Shown: one piece after another, positions 54,363 through 64,000 of the stretch
Position numbering within the stretch: the stretch's first letter is position 1
Layout: the number at the start of each line of letters is the position of its first letter
From: Herpetosiphon aurantiacus DSM 785
GTDB taxonomy: Bacteria > Chloroflexota > Chloroflexia > Chloroflexales > Herpetosiphonaceae
DNA length: 64,000 nt
Reading direction: 5' to 3'
Assembly (NCBI GenBank): GCA_000018565.1
Contig: CP000875.1
Coordinates: 2,433,199 to 2,497,198, forward strand
Notes under the pieces: generated by a model
Database searches by the model: none
Told to the model about the DNA's origin: nothing
Seen by the model: only the letters and a program-made list of their open reading frames with translations
Made by a program: the position numbers and the translations under genes

Positions 54363-57300
54363 TTATAGGGTTGTAAAGTGCTGGAGATCTGGCTGAAATC
54401 CTTGTAAATGGAGCGGTGCCGGGCCAAAGCCAGCCCGCATTATCGCAGCTCGATAGCGCAAGGCTGCCTCGACCGTAACCAGTCCATGCGTCAGGGGTAA
54501 GCTTGGGTCGGTTGCCCATAACAATGCTTCGAGTTGGCAACTAGCGGCGGCATTCGGTAGAATTTCGGCTAAAATCCGTTCGTAAAGGGCCGGATTGCTG
54601 AGTGGGAGATCGATTGTGCGCTGGCTTGGCCCACACGCGAGCTGCCCGCCACCAACGATCAAGACATCGCCATGGTGTTGCATACGCTGAATGGCTTTGG
54701 CTGGGTCAAGGCATGGTGGAAACGAATCATCAACCACAATTGTGCCGGCTTGTAACTGTTCTACCTCAATAATTCCGGCTGTGCTTGTGGCCGCAATAAT
54801 GATTTGGCTTTGGTAAACGTCGATCGGCACTCCACTATCGGCGGCAACTACCTTAATTGGGCCTGTATAGCCAGCCTCGTGCTGCAAGCGGGTGGCGAGG
54901 TCGTTGAGCCGCGATTGATTGCTGGCGAGATCACATAGCACCAACGAGCGCGGATGTGGCAGGGTTTTGAGGAGTAAATGCAAGACTGATTGCCCAATCG
55001 AGCCAAGCCCCACAATGGCCACGTCGCTTTGTGCCAGTTCGTGACCTGTTACGACAAGGGCGGACTCAAGCGTTAGTACCACGGCGACGACGGTTGTGGC
55101 ATGGCCAGTCGTGAGGGCTGGTTGGGGTTGGGTATCGTGGGCTAGCGCACGCAGCACACCATACCCATAGCCAGTAAGCGCTGGCAACATCCCTGCTAAT
55201 GAAACGCAGCGCACGCCCCTCGCTTGGGCTAAAGCCATTCCAGCAGCGATTTCGTTTGTGATGTGGGCGGCATGGTTGGGCTGCAACTCCTCGGCAAAGC
55301 GCGGTAAACACAGTAATGCTGATGATCCAATGGGAGTCTCAAGTAGTTCAAACCAGCGCGGCTGTCCAGCAGGGAAGAGCATCGCACGCAACTGCTCGCG
55401 TAGCTTGGACTCAGCGCCTTGTAGCCCAACCAGCGCTGCAATACTTCGGCTTGGTGGTAGATAGCCGATCAATGCAGCATCGAGGGTGTTTGATTGGATG
55501 TTGACTGGCCGTGTGCCAACCTGAATCTGGCGCTGCTTAATGGGCTGTGGTTTTGCAATAAGTTGCTGCATTGCTGCTAGCAAACCATCCATAAAGCCTT
55601 GCATGGTGGTGTGATCAAGTTTTGTAGGGGCTGCTTGCAGTGTGAGCCGCAAATTGCCATTCGTTGCGCGTGCGCTAAACAGCAACTCGGTCGCGCCAAA
55701 TGGTGGTTGAATTTCGGCATATGAGTTGTCCCAATCAAGCGTTAGCGTTTGGCTCTGCAAGCTTCCAAGAGCCTCAAAATCCAAGAATGTGAAGAAAAAT
55801 TGTGCCCCCGTTGCAGTAATGGCTGAGATTGTGTTATCAGCACCAATGATTCGGGCAATTTCCGTAGGTGCTAGTGCATGCTGGTAGGCGCTTCGGAAGG
55901 CTTGGGCGACTGGTTGCAAGAGACTATGGATCGCTACTTCTGGCTGGTTATGAATGAATCGAATTGGTAATGCGGTGGCGAAACAGCCGAATATCCGCTC
56001 AATATCAGGCAAGGCAAGGTCGCGACCAGCGTGGGCAGTGCCGATTACCAGGTCGTTGGCCGCAGTGAGTTGGCGCAATTGATAAATAAAGAGACTCAGC
56101 AGCACTACATAAGGGGTTAAACCCTCGACTGCCGCCACTTGCCGTAGTTGTTTCAAGGTCTTTGCTGGTAGGCTGCGGCTGATATTCAGGGTTGTTGCAG
56201 CTGGCTCGACATTATTGGCTGGTAATAACGGTCGGTGATAGGTTTGGCGAAATTGATTACGCCAGTATGCTGCGTGTAGTGCTGATTGCTCACTCGATTG
56301 TTGGATTAATTTGACATAATCTTGAAACGTTGAGCGTAAATTGGGCAAACGTGGCGATTCACCCCGCCCAAGACTATCGTATATGTGCAGTAATTCTTGG
56401 CCGAAAATCCATGCACTCCAACCATCGCCAATAATGTGATGAGCGGCAATCAGCCAGATATGGCGAGTTGGAGCTAATCGCAATACCCGCATGCGCAGCA
56501 AGGGCGGTTGATCAAGTTGAAAGCGCTGCGTTTGTTCTGCGTACCAGTGCTGCTCAATTAGCTGATGTTCATCAGCACCAGCAGCAAGCAGCGCTTGCAC
56601 ATCGTGAACGATCAAGTGGGGAAGCTCAAATGGTTGTTCTTGCTGAAGCGGCGGGCGTTGATCGGTCAATATGCGCACGCGCAGCATTTGATGGCGCTTG
56701 ACGAGGATGCCAAGCGCCTGCTGAAGCAACGCTTGATCCAGTGGGCCTGTGATGGCAAGGCGGGCGCACCAGGTTGTTGCCGCCGCTGGATCAAACGCCT
56801 CGGTTAGCATAAAACCGATTTGAGCGGGGGTAAGCGCAAACGTTGGATTGTCGGCTTGGATCGATGATCGCTGTTCGGCGAACGTTGGTTGCTCAGTTGA
56901 TTGTTGCTGGCTAGCCGCTGCATCCAAGGCCTGAGCGAAACCTACCAAGCTACTTTGGGCATACAAACTAGCGGCTCTTGGTAGTACCGCGACACGGCCC
57001 TCTAGACGGGTTAGCACCTGCAACAGCAACAGCGAATCGCCGCCCAATTCAAAGAAATCGTCATCGCGATAAACATGTGGTAGGTTAAGCACCTTCTGCC
57101 AGATTTCGGCCAGCAGTAACTCGGTTGCGGTTTCCGGCTGCACTCCTTGGGCTACATTGATTGGGGCCGGAATTGGCAGCGAGCGTAGTCGAGCACGATC
57201 AATCTTGCCTGAACTTGTGATTGGAAAGGATGCCACCGCATAAAAGCGCTGAGGAATCATCTGTGGCGGCAAACGCTTTGCTAACCAGCGCCGTAGCTCC

Positions 57301-60300
57301 GGATCGGATGGCAAGACGGCTTTTGTTTCCAAATAGGCTGCCAAGATTGACTGATCGCCAGCCTCAACCATACAAGCAACCGCTTTGGTAATTGCCTCAT
57401 GTTCTTGTAATGCGGCCTCGATTTCGGCTGGCTCGATGCGATAGCCGCGTAGCTTGATTTGCTCATCAACCCGACCAACAAACACCAAATTGCCATCGGC
57501 TAGCTCACGAACTAAATCACCCGTTCGATAGAGTCGTGCGCCTGCTTGTAGTGGATCAGGCACAAACTGGAGTGCCGTCAGATCGGGTCGCCCAAGATAG
57601 CCCGCTGCTAGCCCGCTGCCGCCGATGTACAACTCGCCGATTGTTGCGAGCGGGCAGATTTGCCCTTGTTGATCAAGCACACGAGTGATCGTGCCAGTGA
57701 TTGCTTTGCCAATTGGAATGTGGGCGTTTATGCTTGGTCGTTGCCTAATTTGGTAAGCAGTTGCGTTGATCGTGGCCTCGGTTGGCCCATAATGATTAAC
57801 AATCTGCTGCTGTTCGCCGTAGATATCCATCCAGCGTCGGACATAGCTCGCGGGTAGCGCCTCGCCGCCAACCCCAATCAATCGTAGTTCGCTCAAGGCG
57901 GGTGCTGCTTGCCCATCGGCAATCCGGCGTTCGATTGCCGTGATCACACGTTCCCAAAGTGCTGGGACAGAGCGCCAAATGGTCGGACGCTCACGCTCAA
58001 GTACCTCTAATAACTCAAGTGGATCGCGTACCGCCAACGCATTAAGGGTAATCACGCTGCCACCCGAGGTCAGTGGCCCAAGAATCTGACTGATAGCCGC
58101 ATCAAAGCTGAGCGCGGCGGTTTGGAGCAGCCGATCATTCGGGCTGTAATCGAAGCGTTCAACCAACCACTCAAGATAATTAGCAAGCGCTCCATGGGTA
58201 ATCGGCACACCTTTTGGGCGGCCTGTTGAGCCTGATGTGAAAATGACATACGCAAGATCAGTCGGCGTGGGCGTGGCAATCGATGGCATTGAGGTTAGGG
58301 CTGTCACTTGCTGAATGAGTTGATCAAGCCAGCCTAGTTGAAGCTGCGGCATTGCGCTTTGCTGGAGTTGCAAAGCTGTTTGGTGGGTTTGATTGTGATG
58401 GAGCAGTCGTTGAACACCCGCTTGAGTAAGCTGATCGTGCAGTTGGGCTAATGGATAATCGGGATTAAGCCCAAGCCATGGTACGCCCGCCCATAGCGCC
58501 CCTACCATCCCAACAATGCTGGCAATTCCTGGTTGGGTTAGCAGCGCAACTGGTTGATTTGGGCCTGCGCCGTTGGCCAAAAGCCAAATTGCCACCTGTG
58601 CTGCATAGCTCGCTAGTTGGGCATAGGTTAATAATTGACCATCAGCATTGACTGCAACTCGCCCAGGCTGACGCAAGCACTGGTCAAGAATTCGGCTTGG
58701 AGTCAGCGATTGCGGTTTGGCTGCGACCAGCTTTGATTGTAACGCTGGCTGGGGTTGGCTTGGCTGAATGATCGCCATTAGATCGCGCCGATAGCTGTTG
58801 GCTAGCTGTTCGATGGTGTGAGCTTGGAAGGCGCTCGTTGCATAGATCCACGTGCACTGGAGCACGCCACGGACTTCGGCAATGAGTAAGGAAAGTTGCG
58901 TTGCTGCTGTGGCTGTACTTGCGGTTAGCGCTTGAATGCTGATTGGACAATCCTCGGGCAGCTTGCCGGGAAAGCGAGCAAGACTGAACGAAGCCGCACC
59001 TGGCGCACGTGGCCCGGTTTGGTGGCGTACTCCCGACAAGCGAGCCAAATCAAGAGCCGAGATGTTGGAATGTTGTTGGATACTTGTCCACTGATCACGA
59101 ATTAATCCAGCTAAGCTGTTGATATCAGCAGCTTCGTCAAGGGTTAAAAGCAACGGCAGATGATCAGCGCAGCAGCCAACTATTTGCTCAATGCCAACCA
59201 AACGCATGCTCCGCCCATGTTCAGCCACATTGATCGCAAGGGCATTAGTATGGCTCCAATCTGCTAGCTGACGAACATAGATCGCCAACAGCAGATGAAA
59301 GAGTGAAACTCCTAATGCTGCGGCATGCTGGCGTAGTTCCCTGCTTGTAGCTAAATCTAGCTGCTGGTGGAAGCTACCAATTGGCTGGGTGATTGCTTCG
59401 CTGAGGGGAGCATCGGTTGGCAGTGTCCAGGTAATGGCAGCGTTATTTTGACCCAAATAGCTATTCCACCAAGCGCGATCAATGCTGGCTTGCTGGCTGG
59501 TTGCGGCCTTAAGCGCGTGCTCGGTGTAATGTTCAAAGGTACAGGCTAGGGCTGGGAGAGCAATTGGCTGTTTTTGTACCAGCTGGGTATAGACCTGCCA
59601 TAGCTCGTCGATGAGGATGCTGGTGCTCCAACCATCGGCAATACTATGATGAAGCAACAAAAGCAATACCCAACGATCAGCGCTATCGGGCCAAAGCACA
59701 ACTCGAAATAACGGAGCCTTGAACAAATCAAATTGATAATGGGCTAACTGCTGCTCAAAGACTGCATGATCCGCTGGAGCTTCCCGTTGTTCAAACCACA
59801 AACTAGGTGGTAGCAGATCTGCTGCGATGATCCGCTGGCGTGGCTCAGGTTGCTCGTGATCAACTGGCTCAAATTGCGCCCGCAGCATTGGATGGCGCTC
59901 AACGAGATAGCATAGTGCCTGCTGTAAGGCCACTTGATCGAGGAAGCCCGCAATCTGTTGGCGAATCAGGGTAAAGGCTGGGCTGGCCGGATAGAGCTGA
60001 TGCCCCACGTAAAAGCTAACTTGGGCTGGCGCGATTGGGAATGCTTGATTTAGATTGATCGACGGAATAGTCTGCATCACAATATCAGTAGCTACTGTTT
60101 CTGCTATTCCAACTTGGCGCTGCTTACTCAGATACGCCACTAATTCACGAATAGTCTGGAACTCAAAAAACAGGGTTAATGGCAAGGTTGTGCCAAGGGT
60201 TTGTTCAAGTTGTTTAACCAAATCGACCGCTTGCAACGAGTCAAGGCCGAGCGCCAGAAACGAAGCATCCTCAGAAATCTGTTCAGGTGGCAATTTCAAT

Positions 60301-63300
60301 GCGTTACCCACCAAGGCTTGAATCTGCTGGGTAACATTCATTGCAGGATTACTGATTGCAACTGGCGGAGTAATTGCTGCTTTAGTTGCTTGATACTGCG
60401 GCTCAGCTGTCGATTCAACAGGGGCCAAAATAACAACTTGGCGTTGCTCGGTGTAAAGCACTTGGTCAAATGCCTGTAATGCTTGGCTTGGATGCAGTGG
60501 TGGTAAGCCGCGCTGGCGGAGTTGCTCAACCAACATTGGATTAGCAGCCAAGCCAATTCCATCCCAGGCGGCCCAATTTAGGGTGGTCATGGGCCGTCCA
60601 GCTTGGCGCTCGCTTGCTGCAAACGCATCAAGAAACGCATTAGCTGCTACGTAATCGGCAATTCCCCCGCCGAGGCCAGCGACCACAGCGGCAATTGATG
60701 AGCAATTGATAAAAAATGCTGGTCGTTGCTGGTAGCGCTCAAGCGCTCGCGCGAGCAGCCATGTACCGCTAACTTTTGGTGCGAGCACGGCCAGCAACTG
60801 CTGGGCGCTTTTGGCTTGTAATGAACCTACATCGACAATTCCTGCTGCTTGAATGATCCCAAAAATCCCATTGCTGGAGGCTGCCAGCTCGGCAATAAGC
60901 TGGTCTACCTGTTGGGGATCGCAAATATCAACTTGGCAGTAGCGAGCCACTGCGCCCAAGTCGTTGAGTTGTTCAAGTAAGCTGCTGCGCTGTGCATCAA
61001 GGGCAGAACGGCCAAGCAAGATGAGGGTTGGTTGGTTGTGGGTTGCTAGATGGCGGGCAAGCTGAGCGCCAACCCCGCCTGTTCCACCTGCGATGATAAT
61101 CACCCGACCAGGCTTTTCACTTGGTGGTCGCTTGCTTGGGCCGCCCGCTAAGGGTGCTAAGGTGCGGGTTAGCCGTTTGCCCGCCCGCCATGCAACGACC
61201 CCATTGCTTGGTTGGGTTTGTAGCTCCCCCAAGAGTAGTTGGCCTTGGGCTGGGATGTCGTCGGTCAATTCGAGATCAAGTGCTACACAGGGAAATTTAA
61301 TCCGCTGATCGGGCAAGGCTGCTGCTAGCCCGGCAAGCAATGCTTGTGGCGCAACAACTTGTGTATGGTTGTTAATCGCGTATGCTCCCGCTGTAACAAC
61401 CCATAAGCCGTTGGGTTGCTTGGATGTGGGTAAGGCCAAGATTGACTTGATTGAATCCAAGAGTTGGAGCGCCCCAACGTAACAAGTTTGCTCAAACGCG
61501 TTGGTTTGAGCAATCACTTCATCGGAACTCAGCGCACCTAGGATGATCAATCCATAACGATTGGAGATGGTTGGAAGCACGCTGTTGAGCATTGCACTGG
61601 TTGTTACAACACAGGCTCGATTGGCTGTATTCAGCAATCTAAGCAGCTGGTCGGCCAACGGATTGTTATTATCTGCAATCACAACCCATTGTTCGAGCGC
61701 TTGGTCGCTTGGGGCAGCTAATGCAGTCTGAGTCCAAACAACTTGTTGAAGGAGCGCTGGCGCGTGATCGGGCGGAGGCTGGGGGGCGGCTACCTCGCGA
61801 AGATTGGTTAATTCGAGGAGGGTTTGCCCATCGGCAGTCTTCAAATTCAAGCGATACCCACGTGGAGTAGTTTGCAAACTAACTGCGGCAATCGCCTGAC
61901 CATGGAGCAACGCTGGGTGCTCAGGTGTTGGTTTAAGTTCAAGTGTCTGAAGACGTGGCTTAAGCTCGGGGGGGGTTGGCAACCAATGGCGAATACGGGC
62001 GAACGGGTAATTTGGCAGGGGCACACGTTGTCCCTGTTTGCCCACCAATGCTGATAGCTTGAAATCAACGCCATGAACCCACAAGCGCCCAATTGCCGTG
62101 CGAATAGTGGTGTAGTCGTTTGTGCCGCGCTTGAGCAGTGCCTCGACGCTTGAGCTGGCAGCTCGCCCTACCGCCATTTGGCGAGCAAAGGCTGTTAGCG
62201 TGCTGCCTGGGCCAATCTCAATCAAGGTATCGAACCCTTCATTGAATAACCGCTCGAGCGCCGCAGCAAACCGCACTGGCTCGACAACTTGGGTTGCCCA
62301 GTACTCGGCATCGAGCTTAGCAGTACCATGCATCCATTCAACGCTGACCGTACTCAACAGTGGAAGCGTAGGGGTTGCTGGCTGAAACTTGGCGGCGACC
62401 TCGGCAATCGCAGGCACTGCTGCTTGGATCAAGGGTGAATGATAAGCCATATGATCGTTAACAATCACCGCATTAAATCCATCACGCTCCAAATCTGCGA
62501 GTGCCTGCATAACTGCAACCCGCTGACCTGAAATAACCACCTGATTGGGTGTATTGTAGGCAGCGATTGTTACGTCAGCGGCATAGTGGGCCACCACTGT
62601 GGCAACAATCAGCTCTGGGGCAAAGACTGCCGCCATCATGCCCGGCTCTGCCAATGTTGCCATCAGCTGTCCCCGTGCCCGCGCCAACTCTAAAACTGCC
62701 TCAAAACTTAGGACACCAGCGATACATGCTGCTGCTAGCTCACCAACACTATGGCCAACCAGCGCATCAGGACTAAGCCCCCAACTGATAACAAGGCGAG
62801 CTAGGGCCACCTCAAAGGCCACAAGCAGCGGCTGGGTCACAGCGGTATCGGCCAAGGCACGACTATCAACATCCGCATCCAAACACCATTCGAGCAATGG
62901 CCGCCCATTAATTGGGCCAAGTTGCGCCGAGGCAGCATCCAGGGTGGCCCTGAAGACTGCTTCTTGTTGATAAAGCAGTGCCCCTTGCTGGGGATATTGT
63001 GCTCCTTGTCCCGCAAATAGCAGGGCAATTTTACGGCGTTGCGCGGTTGGCGGCGCAGTGATCAGCACTGGATTTGCCGCTCCGGCGGCTAAACAGGCCA
63101 ACCCATCGACAAGTTCGCTATGCGCTCGCTCAGCCCCATCGCTGGCTAGGACTGCGCGGTGGCTAAAAACTTCACGCTCAGCCAAGCTAAAGCATACATC
63201 GGCTAGCTTCAACGCCTTATCGGTTTGCATGCGTTGGGCTAAAGTAGCTGCAAGTTCGGCTAAAGCCTGCTCGGTACGAGCCGAAATTGGTAGCATTTGA

Positions 63301-64000
63301 AAATCGTTTGGTATGTGCGCAGGATTTGGTGCTGGAGCTGGCGCTTCCAGAATAACATGGGCATTTGTGCCCCCAAACCCAAAGCTATTAACCCCAGCAC
63401 GGAGTGGCTGTGGCCCGTGCCACGGTTCAAGCGTTGTGTTGATCGTCATTCCAGCTGCTGCAAGATCAAAGCGTTGATTGGGGGTTGTGTAATGCAGCGA
63501 TGGGGGAATTTGGCGCTGCTGAAACATTAAGATCACTTTGATCAGGGAGGCAATGCCCGCAGCATTGAGTAAATGGCCGAGGTTGGTTTTGACCGAACCG
63601 ATCCGACGTGGTTGATTGCTTGTTGCTGGAAAAGCTTGGGCCAATGAACGAGCTTCTATCGGATCGCCAATGGCAGTACCAGTGCCATGGGCCTCGATAT
63701 AGGAGATACTTGCTGGATCAAGGTTGGCTTCGCGGTAGGCTTGGCGTAGCACTTCCGTTTGGCGCAATGGGTTGGGAGCCATTGGACTCAACGAGTGCCC
63801 ATCATTATTGATTGCTGAGCCACGAATCAGCGCTAAGATGCTATCGCCATTGTGCTGGGCATGACCTAAGCGCTCTAGCACCAATACTCCAGCCCCCTCG
63901 CCGAGGACAATTCCATCGGCTGCGGCATCAAATGCTTGGCAGCGCCCGCTTGGTGAGAGCGCTCCTGCACGTTCCAACAGTTGATAGGGGGTTTCGGTTA
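54363..64000 (-). CDS. Hybrid PKS-NRPS with terminal acyl-ACP-reductase-like domain (N-terminus beyond window)
   Basis: The frame is open through the right edge, so the N-terminus, including the KS active-site Cys, is missing. Residues are numbered from the TTG codon at 63977. In order: KS end, ~1-215 ('EAHGTGT', 'KTNLGHLLNAAG'); AT, ~316-610 ('GHSVG', 'MAYHSP' at the specificity site); KR, ~740-1140 ('GGTGGVG', Tyr1109, Asn1113); ACP, ~1215-1285 (Ser1247 in 'LGLDSLQ'); C, ~1310-1735 ('HHSIADGW'); A, ~1760-2265 ('FTSGSTGRPKG', 'NHYGPTEATIN', 'YRTGD', 'SSGKIDR'); PCP, Ser2315 in 'LGGDSL'; second C, ~2375-2800 ('HHIIGDGW'). Finally ~2830-3204 has a Rossmann motif 'VAIVGLGSIG' and looks like acyl-ACP reductase. 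No thioesterase is present. It would add one ketide, reduce it, add one amino acid, and probably release reductively. Confidence 0.85.
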   Translation of the reverse strand, partial: TETPYQLLERAGALSPSGRCQAFDAAADGIVLGEGAGVLVLERLGHAQHNGDSILALIRGSAINNDGHSLSPMAPNPLRQTEVLRQAYREANLDPASISYIEAHGTGTAIGDPIEARSLAQAFPATSNQPRRIGSVKTNLGHLLNAAGIASLIKVILMFQQRQIPPSLHYTTPNQRFDLAAAGMTINTTLEPWHGPQPLRAGVNSFGFGGTNAHVILEAPAPAPNPAHIPNDFQMLPISARTEQALAELAATLAQRMQTDKALKLADVCFSLAEREVFSHRAVLASDGAERAHSELVDGLACLAAGAANPVLITAPPTAQRRKIALLFAGQGAQYPQQGALLYQQEAVFRATLDAASAQLGPINGRPLLEWCLDADVDSRALADTAVTQPLLVAFEVALARLVISWGLSPDALVGHSVGELAAACIAGVLSFEAVLELARARGQLMATLAEPGMMAAVFAPELIVATVVAHYAADVTIAAYNTPNQVVISGQRVAVMQALADLERDGFNAVIVNDHMAYHSPLIQAAVPAIAEVAAKFQPATPTLPLLSTVSVEWMHGTAKLDAEYWATQVVEPVRFAAALERLFNEGFDTLIEIGPGSTLTAFARQMAVGRAASSSVEALLKRGTNDYTTIRTAIGRLWVHGVDFKLSALVGKQGQRVPLPNYPFARIRHWLPTPPELKPRLQTLELKPTPEHPALLHGQAIAAVSLQTTPRGYRLNLKTADGQTLLELTNLREVAAPQPPPDHAPALLQQVVWTQTALAAPSDQALEQWVVIADNNNPLADQLLRLLNTANRACVVTTSAMLNSVLPTISNRYGLIILGALSSDEVIAQTNAFEQTCYVGALQLLDSIKSILALPTSKQPNGLWVVTAGAYAINNHTQVVAPQALLAGLAAALPDQRIKFPCVALDLELTDDIPAQGQLLLGELQTQPSNGVVAWRAGKRLTRTLAPLAGGPSKRPPSEKPGRVIIIAGGTGGVGAQLARHLATHNQPTLILLGRSALDAQRSSLLEQLNDLGAVARYCQVDICDPQQVDQLIAELAASSNGIFGIIQAAGIVDVGSLQAKSAQQLLAVLAPKVSGTWLLARALERYQQRPAFFINCSSIAAVVAGLGGGIADYVAANAFLDAFAASERQAGRPMTTLNWAAWDGIGLAANPMLVEQLRQRGLPPLHPSQALQAFDQVLYTEQRQVVILAPVESTAEPQYQATKAAITPPVAISNPAMNVTQQIQALVGNALKLPPEQISEDASFLALGLDSLQAVDLVKQLEQTLGTTLPLTLFFEFQTIRELVAYLSKQRQVGIAETVATDIVMQTIPSINLNQAFPIAPAQVSFYVGHQLYPASPAFTLIRQQIAGFLDQVALQQALCYLVERHPMLRAQFEPVDHEQPEPRQRIIAADLLPPSLWFEQREAPADHAVFEQQLAHYQFDLFKAPLFRVVLWPDSADRWVLLLLLHHSIADGWSTSILIDELWQVYTQLVQKQPIALPALACTFEHYTEHALKAATSQQASIDRAWWNSYLGQNNAAITWTLPTDAPLSEAITQPIGSFHQQLDLATSRELRQHAAALGVSLFHLLLAIYVRQLADWSHTNALAINVAEHGRSMRLVGIEQIVGCCADHLPLLLTLDEAADINSLAGLIRDQWTSIQQHSNISALDLARLSGVRHQTGPRAPGAASFSLARFPGKLPEDCPISIQALTASTATAATQLSLLIAEVRGVLQCTWIYATSAFQAHTIEQLANSYRRDLMAIIQPSQPQPALQSKLVAAKPQSLTPSRILDQCLRQPGRVAVNADGQLLTYAQLASYAAQVAIWLLANGAGPNQPVALLTQPGIASIVGMVGALWAGVPWLGLNPDYPLAQLHDQLTQAGVQRLLHHNQTHQTALQLQQSAMPQLQLGWLDQLIQQVTALTSMPSIATPTPTDLAYVIFTSGSTGRPKGVPITHGALANYLEWLVERFDYSPNDRLLQTAALSFDAAISQILGPLTSGGSVITLNALAVRDPLELLEVLERERPTIWRSVPALWERVITAIERRIADGQAAPALSELRLIGVGGEALPASYVRRWMDIYGEQQQIVNHYGPTEATINATAYQIRQRPSINAHIPIGKAITGTITRVLDQQGQICPLATIGELYIGGSGLAAGYLGRPDLTALQFVPDPLQAGARLYRTGDLVRELADGNLVFVGRVDEQIKLRGYRIEPAEIEAALQEHEAITKAVACMVEAGDQSILAAYLETKAVLPSDPELRRWLAKRLPPQMIPQRFYAVASFPITSSGKIDRARLRSLPIPAPINVAQGVQPETATELLLAEIWQKVLNLPHVYRDDDFFELGGDSLLLLQVLTRLEGRVAVLPRAASLYAQSSLVGFAQALDAAASQQQSTEQPTFAEQRSSIQADNPTFALTPAQIGFMLTEAFDPAAATTWCARLAITGPLDQALLQQALGILVKRHQMLRVRILTDQRPPLQQEQPFELPHLIVHDVQALLAAGADEHQLIEQHWYAEQTQRFQLDQPPLLRMRVLRLAPTRHIWLIAAHHIIGDGWSAWIFGQELLHIYDSLGRGESPRLPNLRSTFQDYVKLIQQSSEQSALHAAYWRNQFRQTYHRPLLPANNVEPAATTLNISRSLPAKTLKQLRQVAAVEGLTPYVVLLSLFIYQLRQLTAANDLVIGTAHAGRDLALPDIERIFGCFATALPIRFIHNQPEVAIHSLLQPVAQAFRSAYQHALAPTEIARIIGADNTISAITATGAQFFFTFLDFEALGSLQSQTLTLDWDNSYAEIQPPFGATELLFSARATNGNLRLTLQAAPTKLDHTTMQGFMDGLLAAMQQLIAKPQPIKQRQIQVGTRPVNIQSNTLDAALIGYLPPSRSIAALVGLQGAESKLREQLRAMLFPAGQPRWFELLETPIGSSALLCLPRFAEELQPNHAAHITNEIAAGMALAQARGVRCVSLAGMLPALTGYGYGVLRALAHDTQPQPALTTGHATTVVAVVLTLESALVVTGHELAQSDVAIVGLGSIGQSVLHLLLKTLPHPRSLVLCDLASNQSRLNDLATRLQHEAGYTGPIKVVAADSGVPIDVYQSQIIIAATSTAGIIEVEQLQAGTIVVDDSFPPCLDPAKAIQRMQHHGDVLIVGGGQLACGPSQRTIDLPLSNPALYERILAEILPNAAASCQLEALLWATDPSLPLTHGLVTVEAALRYRAAIMRAGFGPAPLHLQGFQPDLQHFTTL

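Overview
The window looks like chromosome from a filamentous, gliding Chloroflexota bacterium of the Herpetosiphon type. This is an inference from moderate GC (about 50%), large CHAT-domain proteins, a MalT-like LuxR regulator with a Chloroflexota-style N-terminal extension, giant LamG surface proteins, and a long PKS-NRPS gene. No rRNA, tRNA, CRISPR array or intact insertion sequence was found.

Layout. Positions 1-3.6 kb hold small housekeeping and exported genes: a WYL regulator cut by the left edge, an SRPBCC protein, a family-6 type DNA glycosylase, a META lipoprotein and a HAF-repeat protein. Positions 3.9-13.7 kb hold a signalling block. It contains an ECF-like sigma factor, a soluble double zinc-finger protein, a TPR-CHAT caspase-like protease, a membrane protein and a second CHAT protein with C-terminal membrane helices. 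A second sigma factor with its own partner gene runs convergently to it. Divergent from that second sigma factor, positions 14.0-27.7 kb form a tight five-gene operon. Its products are a 1205-aa unknown, a LamG/phage-tail-collar fusion, a ComEC-like metallo-beta-lactamase-fold enzyme, a 1453-aa DUF6603-like protein and a 609-aa unknown. A perfect 15-bp hairpin closes it. This sigma/CHAT/DUF6603 neighbourhood is the best candidate for an undescribed multi-gene system.

Positions 27.8-34.3 kb carry a formylglycine-generating-enzyme-like lipoprotein, a MalT-like LuxR regulator, a secreted SGNH hydrolase, and a translationally coupled pair ending in a GIY-YIG-like protein. Positions 34.3-46.1 kb are one gene encoding a 3907-aa exported protein with about seven LamG modules, two calcium-binding thrombospondin-type-3 clusters, internal membrane helices and a Thr/Pro/Ala stalk. 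It diverges from a small unknown gene across two identical 15-bp inverted repeats.

Positions 46.8-52 kb carry an MFS exporter with its TetR repressor (clear promoter and tandem operators), and a more GC-rich MarR/iron-sulfur-protein pair whose two upstream regions share a 12-bp palindrome. An SDR enzyme follows. Positions 52.4-54.3 kb are central metabolism: methylmalonyl-CoA epimerase and citrate synthase, ending in a strong terminator. From 54.4 kb to the right edge a single reverse-strand gene encodes a hybrid PKS-NRPS (partial KS-AT-KR-ACP-C-A-PCP-C). It ends in a domain that by eye resembles cyanobacterial acyl-ACP reductase and keeps the catalytic cysteine, which suggests an unusual reductive chain-release step.
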